Of a stretch of 64,000 bases of DNA, positions 9,445-18,062 are shown piece by piece. Numbering within the stretch: position 1 is the first letter of the stretch; the number at the start of each line of letters is the position of its first letter. Source of the DNA: Actinokineospora fastidiosa (GTDB taxonomy: Bacteria; Actinomycetota; Actinomycetes; Mycobacteriales; Pseudonocardiaceae); the NCBI RefSeq assembly GCF_014648415.1, contig NZ_BMRB01000002.1, positions 1,199,260 to 1,263,259 of the forward strand. Reading direction: 5' to 3'. The notes under the pieces were generated by a model, which saw only the letters and a list, made by a program, of their open reading frames with translations, made no database searches and was not told the origin of the DNA. The position numbers and the translations under genes were made by a program.

Positions 9445-10589
9445 GCCGCAGGCTCGTCGGCTGCCTCGCCGCGGCCGACGAGGTCCGCGGTGTCGGCCAG
9501 GACGCCCTCGACGGGGACGTCGGCGACGAAGGACACCTGGTGCGGGCAGCGGGCCAGGTCCTGGCGGGTGCAGTCGGCGCCGCACTCCGGGCAGCGCGCG
9601 GTCCAGGAGATGTGCAGCCGGTGGCGCAGCCTGCCCGGCGGCCCGGCGTTGATCACGTTGCCCATCCAGTAGACCGACACGGTCGGGGCGCCGACGGCCT
9701 CGGCGAGGTGCCGCGGCCCGCTGTCGTTGGCCACCACGGCGCGGGCGGTGGCCAGGACGCCGATGAGGGCCTTCGCGTCCAGCGCGCCCGCCACCGAGCG
9801 CACCGAGGCCCGCGCGGCAGGCGGGAGCCGGTCGTGGGCGGCGGCGACCACCGCGGCGGCGAGGTCGGCCTCGTCCGCGGTGCCGATCACGACGACCTCG
9901 GCGTCGCCCGCGAGCGCGGCGGCGACCTCGCCGAAGCGCTCGGCGGGCCAGCGCCTGCGCGGGTCGGTGGCGCCCGGGTGCACGACGACGCGGGGCCGGG
10001 CGGGTTCGCCGACGGCGCGGGCGGCGGCGGCGAGGTCGGCGTCGGTGACGGCCACGCGCGGGACCAGCGCGGCGGGCGGCGCGCCCGCCAGGCCCGCGAC
10101 CTCCAGCGCGCGCATGATCTCGTGCTGGTAGTAGCTGAACGGCAGGCAGCGGGTCAGCTCGGCGGCGTCGGGGGTGCGGCAGCCGACGGTCCAGGTGGGA
10201 CGCAGGCGCAGCAGGAACGGGTTGGACCAGCGGCCGCCGCCGTGCGCCTGCACGCCGAGGTCGAAGTGCCCCGCCCGGTCGGTGAAGCGCTCCACGGCGG
10301 CCTCGTCGGTGCCCAGCCCGTCGGGGTCGTGCACGCCGTGCACGCGGGGCAGCGGCAGCACGGCCGACACCGGGCCGGGGCGGTCGGCGAGCAGGTCGCG
10401 GTGGAACCCGGTGCCGAGGAGCACGATCTCGGCGTCCGGGTAGGCCGCGGCCAGCGACTCGATCGCGGGCACCGCGAACAGCAGGTCGCCGAGCCCGCCG
10501 CCGCGCAGCACGGCGATGCGGGCGACATCGGGGAACGGCGGCGGCGTCGGGCCGATGGCGAGGGCTGGTGTCACGTCGTCGGGGCGCAC
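9441..10589 (-). CDS. Glycosyltransferase family 9 with C-terminal Cys-rich motif, first of a pair
   Basis: Predicted GT-B fold transferase, 382 residues. Family features are IAVLRGGGLGDLLFAVPAIE, VVVHPGATDPRRRWPAERF and VVANDSGPRHLAEAVGAPTV. Near the end, HISWTARCPECGADCTRQ plus ARCPH supplies four Cys and a His that could bind zinc; such a knuckle occurs in some actinobacterial members. The start is GTG at 10589. Its stop is coupled to the next GT9. The pair sits between an NADH dehydrogenase and ctaD, with no other sugar-pathway genes near. Confidence 0.83.
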   Translation of the reverse strand: MRPDDVTPALAIGPTPPPFPDVARIAVLRGGGLGDLLFAVPAIESLAAAYPDAEIVLLGTGFHRDLLADRPGPVSAVLPLPRVHGVHDPDGLGTDEAAVERFTDRAGHFDLGVQAHGGGRWSNPFLLRLRPTWTVGCRTPDAAELTRCLPFSYYQHEIMRALEVAGLAGAPPAALVPRVAVTDADLAAAARAVGEPARPRVVVHPGATDPRRRWPAERFGEVAAALAGDAEVVVIGTADEADLAAAVVAAAHDRLPPAARASVRSVAGALDAKALIGVLATARAVVANDSGPRHLAEAVGAPTVSVYWMGNVINAGPPGRLRHRLHISWTARCPECGADCTRQDLARCPHQVSFVADVPVEGVLADTADLVGRGEAADEPAA

Positions 10590-10627
10590 GCAGCGGATCT
10601 ACCCGTGGCCGGGACGGGCAAACCCGC

Positions 10628-11980
10628 TCAGGAGGACTGCACCCGGTCCCGTTCCGCGCGCTGGTGCGGCACCCGGCCGGGGCCGTGGTCGGCCTCGGCG
10701 AGGCTGACGCCGCTGCCGGGCACGAGGCCGAACTGCACGACCTGGCGGCGGGCGACCAGGTCGGTGAACCAGTCGGCGACGACGCGCAGCCGGTTGGCCG
10801 GGAGCGCGAGCAGGTGGTAGCCGCGGGCGACGATCTTGGCGGGCAGCCCGCGCAGCGGCACGCGCAGCGGGTTGGCGACGGCGTCGCGGCCCGCGAGGTC
10901 GACGACGAACCCGAGGTCGCGGTGGCGGTAGGCGCGGGGGCGGCCGTAGCCCAGCTCGGCGGCGATGTTGCGGGCGGCGGCGCGGCCCTGCCGCTGGGCG
11001 TGCTGGGCGGTCATCGGGGTGGACTGGCCGGGGTGGAACACGTCGGGCACGGCGGCGACGTCGCCCGCGGCGTAGACCCGGGGGTGCTCGGGGACGCGCA
11101 GGTGGGTGTCCACCCTCAGCCGTCCCTTCTCGGTGGGCAGGCCCAGGCCCTCGACCAGCGGGTCGGGCCGCACGCCGACGCACCACACCACCGTGCGCGT
11201 CGGGATCTCGGCGCCGTCGCTGAGGCGCGCGCAGTCGGCGGTGACCTCGGTGACGCTGGTCTCGAGCCGCACGTCCACGCCGCGTTCGCGCAGCACCTCC
11301 TCGGCCGGGCCGGACAGGCGCTCGTCGAGGCCGGGCAGCACGCGCGGGGCGATGTCGAGCAGGATCCAGCGCACCTCGTCCTCGGTGACCTTGTGCCGGT
11401 GGCGCAGCGCCTGGCGGGTCAGCTCCTGGCCCTGGGCGACCAGTTCGGTGCCGGTGTAGCCAGCGCCGACGACGACGAAGGTGGCGCGGGCGGCGCGCTC
11501 GGCCGGGTCGTCGGACTGCTCGGCCAGCTCCAGCTGGCGCAGGACGTGGTCGCGGACGTAGATGCCCTCGGCGACCGACTTGAAGCCGATCGCGTGCTCG
11601 GCGACGCCGGGCACCGACAGCAGGCGCGTCACGCTGCCGACGGTGAGCACGAGATAGTCCCACTCCAGGGTGTTCGCCTTGCCCTCCACATCGATGACGG
11701 TGCAGGTGCGGGCGTCGAGGTCGACGGCGTCGGCGTGGCCGAGGACCAGCCGGGTGCGCGGGAGGGTGCCGTGCAGGGGCACGGCGACGCGGCGCGGGTC
11801 GAGGCTGCCGCCCGCGACCTCGGGCAGCAGCGGCACGTAGAGCATGTAGTCGGTCGGGTTCACCACGACCAGCTCGGCGGCCTCCGGCGGGAGCGCGCGT
11901 TCCAGCGCGCGGAGGCAGTGGTACCCGGCGAAACCCGCGCCGACCACCAGGATCCTCGGGCGGCGGGTCGAGTGCGACAT
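10628..11980 (-). CDS. Type II NADH dehydrogenase-like FAD/NAD(P) oxidoreductase
   Basis: Predicted peripheral membrane flavoprotein that passes electrons from NADH to quinone without pumping protons, 450 residues. An FAD Rossmann motif VVGAGFAGYHCL begins at about residue 12, and a second dinucleotide motif FVVVGAGYTGTELV is near the middle. The FAD-closing motif VYAAGDVAAVPD follows, and then a C-terminal part with LRVVADWFTDLVARRQVVQFG, typical of NDH-2 membrane anchoring. ATG at 11980 is chosen over an upstream in-frame start because homologous N-termini begin just before the Rossmann fold. A ferredoxin or thioredoxin-type reductase is a weaker alternative. Confidence 0.82.
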   Translation of the reverse strand: MSHSTRRPRILVVGAGFAGYHCLRALERALPPEAAELVVVNPTDYMLYVPLLPEVAGGSLDPRRVAVPLHGTLPRTRLVLGHADAVDLDARTCTVIDVEGKANTLEWDYLVLTVGSVTRLLSVPGVAEHAIGFKSVAEGIYVRDHVLRQLELAEQSDDPAERAARATFVVVGAGYTGTELVAQGQELTRQALRHRHKVTEDEVRWILLDIAPRVLPGLDERLSGPAEEVLRERGVDVRLETSVTEVTADCARLSDGAEIPTRTVVWCVGVRPDPLVEGLGLPTEKGRLRVDTHLRVPEHPRVYAAGDVAAVPDVFHPGQSTPMTAQHAQRQGRAAARNIAAELGYGRPRAYRHRDLGFVVDLAGRDAVANPLRVPLRGLPAKIVARGYHLLALPANRLRVVADWFTDLVARRQVVQFGLVPGSGVSLAEADHGPGRVPHQRAERDRVQSS

Positions 11981-12111
11981 GGACGGTCCCCTCGGTGTCG
12001 TCGGCAGTTCCGCGACGGCTACCCGAGGCGGCTCGGGGCGAATCCCCGTACGGGGGGATTGGCGCCGGGACCACCCGGGTAGGCCTGCGAACGCGCCAGA
12101 AGGAGGACGTG

Positions 12112-12732
12112 ATGGCAAAGCAGCGTGGCCAGACCAAGGACAACCACAGCCCCACCAGGACGAAGGAGAACCACACGCCCGCCACCGCCGAGGACGACCT
12201 CGCCGGGATGTCGGTGGCGGAGCTGCGGGAGAAGGCCAAGCAGCTGGAGATCAGCGGCTCGCACTCCATGCGCAAGGACGACCTCGTCCAGGCGATCGGC
12301 GAGGCCATGGGCGGGCGGACCGCGCCTCGGCCGCGCCGGGAGGACGACAGCGCAGGCCGGGGCGGGGTGCGGAGCGGCAAGTCCTCGTCGAAGTCGCTGA
12401 AGTACGCCCAGGAGGTGACCTCGACCGGCGAGGAGCCCGAGCGGCCCGGCCGGAGCCTGGTGACCACCAACCACGACGTGATCCGGCGGTGGGCCGAGGA
12501 GCGCGACGCGGTTCCGGCCACCGTCGGCGGCACGGAGCACGGCGACCACCTCGGCGTCCTGCGCCTGGACTTCCCCGGCTACGGCGGCGACCGGCTGCGC
12601 CGGGTCGACTGGGACCAGTGGTTCGCCACCTTCGACGAGCGCGGCCTGAACTTCATCTACCAGGAGGAGCGCTCCGACGGCACGCCGAGCAACTTCTTCC
12701 GCCTGGAGAACCCGAACCGCGAGGACGCATGA
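12112..12732 (+). CDS. Rho N-terminal/SAP-like domain protein of unknown function
   Basis: A 206-residue cytoplasmic protein starting at ATG 12112 behind a perfect AGGAGG. The N-terminal 30 residues are charged and repetitive (KENHTPATAEDD), and residues 33-62 match the Rho N-terminal helix-extended-helix fold (MSVAELREKAKQLEISG). A disordered basic linker follows, and then a C-terminal folded segment with LRLDFPGYGGDRLRRVDWDQ and WFATFDERGLNFIYQEE. Rho_N modules bind nucleic acid or serve as small adaptors. The C-terminal segment suggests a stress-related or plasmid-type small protein, but I do not know its function. It starts a three-gene operon. Confidence 0.75.
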   Translation: MAKQRGQTKDNHSPTRTKENHTPATAEDDLAGMSVAELREKAKQLEISGSHSMRKDDLVQAIGEAMGGRTAPRPRREDDSAGRGGVRSGKSSSKSLKYAQEVTSTGEEPERPGRSLVTTNHDVIRRWAEERDAVPATVGGTEHGDHLGVLRLDFPGYGGDRLRRVDWDQWFATFDERGLNFIYQEERSDGTPSNFFRLENPNREDA

Positions 12733-12908
12733 CGGATCCGAGGCGCGACCCGGAGGAGACGCTGGACGCCCTGGAGGAGCGCGTCTTCGGGCAGCGGCGC
12801 GACCAGCGCCGGGAGGAGCCCGACGGACCGGCGTTCGAGCAGGACATCGACCCCGAGGAGACCACGGCGGAGCACGGCGGCCACCCCGCGGGTGAGTCGC
12901 CTGCCTGA
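12729..12908 (+). CDS. Small acidic hypothetical protein
   Basis: A 59-residue, strongly charged and probably disordered protein (14 Glu and 8 Asp against 8 Arg). The ATG overlaps the previous stop in an ATGA, which supports real translation. No motif is recognised. Composition and position suggest a soluble partner of the Rho_N-domain protein, but that is inference. Confidence 0.6.
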   Translation: MTDPRRDPEETLDALEERVFGQRRDQRREEPDGPAFEQDIDPEETTAEHGGHPAGESPA

Positions 12909-12923
12909 GACGGGAACCTGACG

Positions 12924-13277
12924 ATGAGCGACATCGACCGGCGCGACCTGCCGCTGAGCGACTACGACCACCTCCCCGCGGGCGCCCTGCGCGACCGCGT
13001 GCGTTCGCTGACGGAGGGCGAGGTCCGCCAACTCCTGGACTACGAACAGGAACACGCCGCCCGCGCCCCGATCATCACGGCGCTGAGCGCGAGGTTGGAG
13101 GAACTGGCGGCGGGCGCGACCCCGTCATCCGGCACCCACGAGACCCGCCCGGAACAGCCCCCCGCCCCGAGCGCAGGCTCCCCGGTGACCCCGGCGACAT
13201 CGCCGGAGCCCATCCACCCGCCTCCCCACGGGGTGCCGGGCTCACCGGGCAAGCCGAAGGGCAACCGGGCGCGCTAG
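12924..13277 (+). CDS. Small actinobacterial protein with a 60-residue helical domain and Pro-rich tail
   Basis: 117 residues. The first 65 form a compact domain with the pattern LPLSDYDHLPAGALRDRVRS, then LLDYEQEHAARAPIITAL and ARLEELAAGATPS, which I recall from short uncharacterised actinobacterial proteins (DUF8129-like). The remaining 50 residues are Pro/Ser-rich and end in basic residues, so probably disordered. It follows the preceding gene by 15 bases and ends the operon, just ahead of two hairpins. No function is known to me. Confidence 0.65.
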   Translation: MSDIDRRDLPLSDYDHLPAGALRDRVRSLTEGEVRQLLDYEQEHAARAPIITALSARLEELAAGATPSSGTHETRPEQPPAPSAGSPVTPATSPEPIHPPPHGVPGSPGKPKGNRAR

Positions 13278-13334
13278 GGGTTGCTCAAAGCAACCGAGCA
13301 ATACCCGCTGGACTTCCGAGATTCCGAGGGAGTG

Positions 13335-13372
13335 CCACCGGCCCCGACACATCGCCGTGTCGGGGCCGGTGG
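13335..13372 (+). terminator. Perfect 16-bp terminator hairpin after the 12112-13277 operon
   Basis: The arms 13335-13350 and 13357-13372 are exact reverse complements with a six-base loop (ATCGCC). It lies 58 bases beyond the last stop codon. A smaller 6-bp hairpin (13279-13295, loop TCAAA) sits immediately after the stop. There is no T-tract, as is usual in this group. Confidence 0.8.
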
Positions 13373-13420
13373 TGGTCGCGGGGGGCGGAAGAAGGGGTAT
13401 TGGTGGCAGGCGGCAGGCGG

Positions 13421-13660
13421 CAGGGCGAAGCGGCCAGCAACGGGGCCAAGCGGCCAGCAACGGGGCGAGGCAGCCAACGGCGGGCCGAAGCAGCCTGCCG
13501 CGGGCCGAAGCAGCCAACAGCGGGCCGAAGCAGCCTGCGGCGGGCCGAAGCAGCCTGCGGCGGGCCGAAGCAGCCTGCGGCGGGCCGAAGCAGCCTGCGG
13601 CGGGCCGAAGCAGCCTGCGGCGGGCCGAAGCAGCCTGCGGCGGGGCTAAGCAGCCAGCCG
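13421..13660. repeat. 20-bp tandem repeat array, 12 units
   Basis: Twelve consecutive 20-bp units. The consensus is CGGGCCGAAGCAGCCTGCGG, and six units (13521-13640) are identical. Outer units are diverged, the usual sign of slippage expansion from the centre. Because 20 is not a multiple of three, all three frames stay open and give a spurious 20-residue protein repeat. It sits in a convergent gap between an operon terminator and a MarR gene end. There are no spacers, so it is not CRISPR. Confidence 0.9.
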
Positions 13661-13826
13661 GGCCAGCTCGACCAGCTCGATCATCGATCCGCCGGAGCGA
13701 CCATGCGGCGCGGTGGATCAGGCGGTGGCCGAGTCCCGCCTCCAGCCGAAGAGGGCGACTTCACCGCCGCCGAAGAGTGGTTCGGTGGCGCTGGCACACG
13801 GAGGGCGAAGAAGCGATCCGACCGCC

Positions 13827-13899
13827 GTCCGGATGTTCTGCCCATCCGGATGTTCTCATCATCCAGATGATGCGGTCATATGACGTGATCATCCGGATG
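13827..13899. other. Cluster of short palindromes in a convergent gap
   Basis: CATCCGGATG occurs at 13843-13852 and 13890-13899, a partial copy at 13827-13836, a hairpin CATCATC-CA-GATGATG at 13857-13872 and the palindrome GTCATATGAC at 13875-13884. The strip is less GC-rich than its surroundings. The rest of 13661-13981 shows no gene; the open frames there simply continue from the repeat array. Its location between two gene 3' ends argues against an ordinary operator. Confidence 0.45.
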
Positions 13900-13981
13900 C
13901 CGACCGGCAGGCGGCAAGGGGGCTGCGCCGCCGGGCGACCGGGGCCGGTCCCTCTCGCGCCATCCCGTCCGGTTGCGAGGG

Positions 13982-14425
13982 TCAGCGGGGGTGGTTGTCC
14001 GTCAGGCGTTGGGTTTGTTCGCGGAGGATGTCGATCGTGCGGGTCACCCAGTCGGCGATGGTCTGCTGTTCGGCTGGGGTGTAGGTGGCGGTCAGGGCGG
14101 ACATGGCGGCGCCGAGGCCTGCCAGGAGGTCGCCGTACGCGCCGGGGTTGGCGGTCAGGAGGACTCGGCGGCGGTCAGCGGGGTCGGGGGTGCGGGTGAG
14201 GATGCCCGCGCGCTCCAGGCGGTCGGCGATGCCGGTGACGGCGCCGGGGGTGAGTGCCAGGCGCTTGGCCAGGTCGCCCGCCGACATCCGGCCCTCCCCC
14301 GCGACGATCGCGTAGGCGCGCTGGTCGACGGCGGTGACGCCCAGATGCGTGCCCACCGCCTCGTGGAACGCGACCACCGCCGTGCTCAGCCGCATGCCCA
14401 GGTGCTGCCCGTCCATGCCGCTCAC
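13982..14425 (-). CDS. MarR-family transcriptional regulator
   Basis: DNA-binding regulator of 147 residues. The winged helix spans about 35-105, with MSAGDLAKRLALTPGAVTGI, IADRLERAGILTRTPDPADRR and the wing RRVLLTANPGAYG. The start is GTG at 14425, or ATG nine bases later. It is divergent from a membrane-protein gene, and two near-identical palindromes lie between them (14443-14478), so it very likely represses itself and that neighbour. The ligand is unknown. Confidence 0.88.
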   Translation of the reverse strand: MSGMDGQHLGMRLSTAVVAFHEAVGTHLGVTAVDQRAYAIVAGEGRMSAGDLAKRLALTPGAVTGIADRLERAGILTRTPDPADRRRVLLTANPGAYGDLLAGLGAAMSALTATYTPAEQQTIADWVTRTIDILREQTQRLTDNHPR

Positions 14426-14442
14426 TTTACCGCCCGAGATAT

Positions 14443-14478
14443 TTCAGTAGACTGAACTAAATTGTTCAGCGAACTGAA
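14443..14478. promoter_or_regulatory. Twin MarR-type operators in a divergent promoter
   Basis: TTCAGTAGACTGAA at 14443-14456 is a perfect palindrome. TTCAGCGAACTGAA at 14465-14478 matches it except for one arm base. Their centres are 22 bp apart, two helical turns, so two dimers would bind one DNA face. They lie 18 bases upstream of the MarR start and 10 bases before the ATG of the membrane-protein gene. Confidence 0.75.
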
Positions 14479-14487
14479 AGGTCTGCG

Positions 14488-14997
14488 ATGGAGTGGCGGC
14501 TGGCCGCGGCGGTACCACGATGGGCGGTCCGGTTCTACCTGCGGCACTGGAAACCGATCGTCGGGCTGTCGCTGGTGGGGTCGGTGCAGCGGCTGGCGGT
14601 GGTGGGGTGGGGTGACGCCGTGCCGTCGGGGGTGGCGGCCGCGTCCGAGGTGGTGGTCGTGGTCGCCCGGGTCCTGCTGGTGGTCGTCGTGTGGCGGTTG
14701 GCGATGCGGGGCATCACGGTGGCGTGGCCGAGGATCCAAGAGTTCGTCACCGCCCACTGGCGTTCCCTTGTGTACCAAGGGTTGGGGCTGTCGGTCGCGT
14801 TCCTGGTCTTCGACCTCGGGGCGGAGCAAGGGGTCTCCGCGCTGCTGCCGGAGGCGTGGCGGCAGGGCTACCTGGCCGCGCTGCTCTTCGTGAAGAACCC
14901 GACCGTCATCGCGTTCACCGTCGTGTGGTGGATCGGCATGGTCCGGCAGGCGTGCGGGACCGCTACCCCCGCCGCTTCGGGACGGGGACCCGCATGA
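14488..14997 (+). CDS. Small membrane protein of unknown function, MarR-controlled
   Basis: 169 residues with about three hydrophobic segments ([49 protein letters not shown]) and basic connecting stretches. I recognise no family. It starts at ATG 14488, directly behind the second MarR operator, so it is likely derepressed by whatever ligand the regulator senses. Its last 35 bases overlap the end of the convergent RNase Z gene. A role in membrane stress or drug tolerance would fit MarR control but is only a guess. Confidence 0.7.
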   Translation: MEWRLAAAVPRWAVRFYLRHWKPIVGLSLVGSVQRLAVVGWGDAVPSGVAAASEVVVVVARVLLVVVVWRLAMRGITVAWPRIQEFVTAHWRSLVYQGLGLSVAFLVFDLGAEQGVSALLPEAWRQGYLAALLFVKNPTVIAFTVVWWIGMVRQACGTATPAASGRGPA

Positions 14998-15880
14998 GGT
15001 CCTCGGCGACCACGACGTCCCCGGAGAACACCGCCGCCGCCTCCGCGTGGAACCGGACCGGGTCGTCGTAGCGCTGGGAGAAGTGGGTCAGCACCAGCGT
15101 GCGGACCCCGCACTCGGCGGCCACGCGCCCGGCCTGGGCGGCCGTCAGGTGGCGGTACTCCGCAGCTAGGGCCTGGTCCTCCGACAGGAAGGTGGACTCG
15201 ATGACGAGCAGGTCCGCGCCGTCCGCGAGGGCGAAGACCGCGTCGCACAGGCGGGTGTCCATGATGAACGCGAACCGCTGCCCCCGGCGCGGCTCGCTGA
15301 CGTCGGCCAGCCGGACCGTCCGGCCGTCGACGACCACCTCCCCGTCCCGCTGCAGTCGGCCGACGATCGGGCCCGACAGGCCGTGGCGGTCCAGCAGGTC
15401 CGGCCGGATGCTCCGCCCGTCCGGCTCGACCAGCCGGTAGCCGAAGGTCTGCACGCGGTGGTCCAGCGCCCGCGCCGACAGCGTGCCGAACGCCCCCACC
15501 GCGATCGGGCCGTCGCGGTCGACCGGCTCCTCCCGCAGGTCCAGCACGTCGTGGAACGCGCAGGCGTGGCGCAGAGCGCGGAAGTGGTCGGTCCCGCTCG
15601 CCGGGTAGTGCGCGTGGACGGGACGGGCCACCCGGTCCAGCGACAGCCGCTGCACGACGCCGGGGACGCCGAGGCAGTGGTCGCCGTGGAAGTGGGTCAG
15701 GCAGATCCGGGTGATGTCGGTGGCGGACACCCCCGCCAGCGTCAGCTGCCGCTGCGTCCCCTCCCCCGGGTCGAACAGCAGCCCCTCCCCGTCCCACCGC
15801 AGCAGGTAGCCGTTGTGGTTGCGCCGCCGCGTCGGCACCTGGCTCGCGGTGCCCAGCACTACCAGTTCCCGGGGAGACAT
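14963..15880 (-). CDS. rnz: Ribonuclease Z (tRNA 3' processing endonuclease)
   Basis: Zinc-dependent beta-lactamase-fold endonuclease of 305 residues that trims tRNA 3' trailers. The metal motif THFHGDH gives His63, His65, Asp67 and His68, and the later ligands sit in FIMDTRL and VLTHFSQRY. The RNase Z block [20 protein letters not shown] at the start and the region [12 protein letters not shown] are also characteristic. ATG at 15880. It overlaps the convergent membrane-protein gene by 35 bases. It could be a related phosphodiesterase of the same fold, but motif order and length fit RNase Z. Confidence 0.9.
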   Translation of the reverse strand: MSPRELVVLGTASQVPTRRRNHNGYLLRWDGEGLLFDPGEGTQRQLTLAGVSATDITRICLTHFHGDHCLGVPGVVQRLSLDRVARPVHAHYPASGTDHFRALRHACAFHDVLDLREEPVDRDGPIAVGAFGTLSARALDHRVQTFGYRLVEPDGRSIRPDLLDRHGLSGPIVGRLQRDGEVVVDGRTVRLADVSEPRRGQRFAFIMDTRLCDAVFALADGADLLVIESTFLSEDQALAAEYRHLTAAQAGRVAAECGVRTLVLTHFSQRYDDPVRFHAEAAAVFSGDVVVAEDLMRVPVPKRRG

Positions 15881-15967
15881 GCCCGAACCCTATGGCCTCT
15901 TCCGCGCTCCCCCAACTCGATTGTTCGTCCACAGTGGAAAGCGGGCCGCCAGGGTATGGATGGGAGA

Positions 15968-15995
15968 CGGCCGCCCGATCGTCATCGGGCGGCCG
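15968..15995 (-). terminator. Perfect 12-bp hairpin downstream of the subtilisin gene
   Basis: The arms 15968-15979 and 15984-15995 pair exactly around CGTC. It lies 129 bases after the stop of the secreted protease gene and before the RNase Z promoter region, so it probably ends the protease transcript. Confidence 0.65.
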
Positions 15996-16123
15996 ATCCC
16001 CCCACCGGGGCGCCGGGCGCCAGCGCAGTGGTGCCCGGCGGCTCTCGTCGGCTAGCCGTAGCTCAGGGCGCGCGATGCGGGGAGCTCGGCACGCCGGGAG
16101 AGCGATCCTCGGGGCTCACCGCC

Positions 16124-17935
16124 TCACGGCACGGTGTAGCCGAGGGTGTAGTCGCCGCTTCCGCTGTAGGCGTGGACCCGGTAGCGGTAGTACCCGGCGG
16201 TGCCGGTGTAGTCGATGGTCTCGGTGTTGCCCGGCGTGATGCCCTGCGCGACGGTCGCCCAGCCGTAGCTGGTGTACTTCTGCAGGTACACGTCGAAGTC
16301 CGAGCCGTCGGGACCGCACAGGTTCGCCCGGTGCGCGCCGGTCGTGGTGGTGCGGTAGTAGCCGCCGGTGGGCTGGTACTGGCTGCCACCGCTGGCGAGG
16401 GTACCGGTGGCGCTGTGCTCGTGGTCGCCGCAGTCGCCGCCGCCGTCCTCGGTGATGCTCCAGGAGAACGACGCCGAGTCGGCCTTGCCCGCCGCGTCGG
16501 TCGCGGTGACGACGACCTTGTTGTCGCCGACGGTGGTCGGGGTTCCGCTGATCAGGCCGGTGGAGGCGTTGATGGTCAGGCCAGCGGGCAGGCCCTCCGC
16601 GGTCCACCGGTACGGCGCGGTGCCGCCGGTGACGCGCAGCTGCAGGTTCACCGGGGTGCCGACCGCCGTGGACTGGTCGCCCGGCTCGGCGACGTCGGGG
16701 TTGGTCGGGTCGGGGTTGCCGTCGCCGATGAACCCGGTGTAGAGCAGCAGGTTCGGCGAGCCGGTGCCGATGCCGGTCAGCTTGCCGCTGCTGGCGTTGG
16801 TGACCAGCGCGTCGCGGACCTGCTGCGGCGTGGCGCTCGGGTTGGCGCCCAGGTACAGCGCCGCCGCGCCCGCGACGTGCGGGGAGGCCATCGACGTGCC
16901 GGAGATGGTGTTGGTCGCGGTGTCGCCGGTGTGCCAGGCGGAGAGGATGCTGGCGCCGGGCGCCCAGATGTCCAGGCAGCGCCCGTAGTTGCTGGGACCG
17001 ATGCCGGTGTACCGGGTGTCGCTGCTGGTGCTGTTGCCGACGGTGATGGCCTCCGGCGTGCGCGCCGGGGTGAAGTTGCACGCGTCGGAGTCGCTGTTGC
17101 CCGCGGCCAGCGTGTAGGTGACCCCGGAGGCGATGGACCGCCGGACCGCGCTCTCCAGCGCGGTCTGCGTGCCGCTGCCGCCCAGGCTCATGTTCACGAC
17201 GGCGGGCTTGGCCGCGTTCGCCGTCACCCAGTCGACGGCCCTGACGACGGTGTCCCACGGGCCGCTGCCCGCGCAGTCGAGCACGCGCACCGGCACGATG
17301 CGCGCCTTCTTGGCCACGCCGTAGGTCGTGCCCGCCGCCGAGCCCGCGACGTGCGTGCCGTGGCCGTTGCAGTCGCTGGGGTTGGTGTCGTTGTCGATGA
17401 AGTCCGGGCCCGCGGTGATCCGACCGGTGAAGTCGCGGTGGGTCATGCGCGTGCCGCTGTCGATGATGTAGACGGTGACGCCCGTGCCACCCTGGGACGG
17501 GTAGGTGTAGGACTGGTTGAGCGGCCGGTCCCGCTGGTCGATGCGGTCCAGGCCCCAGGGCGGGTTGGTCTGGGTGTCCGCCGCGCGGGCCATGGTGACC
17601 TGCTCGACGAACTCCACCCTCGGGTCGGCGGCCAGGCGGCGGGCCTGCCGCTCGCCGATGACCAGCGAGAACCCGCGCATGGCGTGCTCGTAGGTGTACT
17701 TGACCTGGCCGCCGTAGGAGTTGGCCAGCGCGGCCGCGCTCGCGGACACGGCTGCCGTCCGGTCCTTCAGCGCGACGATGTAGCGGTCGGCGACGGCTCC
17801 GGGACCGCCAGCGCCGAGGATGACGCCTTCGTCCGCTACTGCGGGCGAAGCGGTTGCGGTGAGACCGGCGAGGGTCACCGCGGCCACGACTGCGGCGGAG
17901 ATTTTGCCGCGTCGTCTGATCTGTGCAGGGATCAT
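16124..17935 (-). CDS. Secreted S8 subtilisin-like serine protease with Ig-like and C-terminal jelly-roll domains
   Basis: 603 residues. A Sec signal (about 1-34, ending ASPAVA) is followed by an I9 propeptide (about 51-115). The catalytic domain has Asp159 in VTVYIIDSGT, His192 in NGHGTHVAG, Asn280 in TLAAGNSDS (oxyanion hole) and Ser348 in SGTSMASPHVAG. A putative-Ig module follows (about 410-496; GLPAGLTINASTGLISGTP). The last 100 residues resemble a bacterial pre-peptidase/CBM-like domain (SDFDVYLQKY; YRYRVHAYSGSGDYTLGY), giving stability or substrate binding. It is divergent from a TrmB-like regulator. Exported, extracellular protein digestion is the likely role. Confidence 0.93.
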   Translation of the reverse strand: MIPAQIRRRGKISAAVVAAVTLAGLTATASPAVADEGVILGAGGPGAVADRYIVALKDRTAAVSASAAALANSYGGQVKYTYEHAMRGFSLVIGERQARRLAADPRVEFVEQVTMARAADTQTNPPWGLDRIDQRDRPLNQSYTYPSQGGTGVTVYIIDSGTRMTHRDFTGRITAGPDFIDNDTNPSDCNGHGTHVAGSAAGTTYGVAKKARIVPVRVLDCAGSGPWDTVVRAVDWVTANAAKPAVVNMSLGGSGTQTALESAVRRSIASGVTYTLAAGNSDSDACNFTPARTPEAITVGNSTSSDTRYTGIGPSNYGRCLDIWAPGASILSAWHTGDTATNTISGTSMASPHVAGAAALYLGANPSATPQQVRDALVTNASSGKLTGIGTGSPNLLLYTGFIGDGNPDPTNPDVAEPGDQSTAVGTPVNLQLRVTGGTAPYRWTAEGLPAGLTINASTGLISGTPTTVGDNKVVVTATDAAGKADSASFSWSITEDGGGDCGDHEHSATGTLASGGSQYQPTGGYYRTTTTGAHRANLCGPDGSDFDVYLQKYTSYGWATVAQGITPGNTETIDYTGTAGYYRYRVHAYSGSGDYTLGYTVP

Positions 17936-18062
17936 CTTTGAGTTCTCCGATGAACGAAGGAAAACGTTCGGTCAGGAACATAACGCGGATTTATGCCGAT
18001 AACGTGGCGGGTTTCCGCCACTAGCCGGAACTCGCCATCACGGCGGAGTACCGTGTCGCCGC

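Noticed and set aside
8530-10589. Biosynthetic gene cluster for a glycosylated natural product
   Set aside because: Only two glycosyltransferases are present, with no scaffold or sugar biosynthesis genes.
13421-13660. CRISPR array
   Set aside because: Units are contiguous with no spacers, and no cas genes are near.
13357-14199. Repeat-coding open frames across the 20-bp array
   Set aside because: All three frames stay open because the unit has no stop codons; no ribosome site or family similarity supports a protein.
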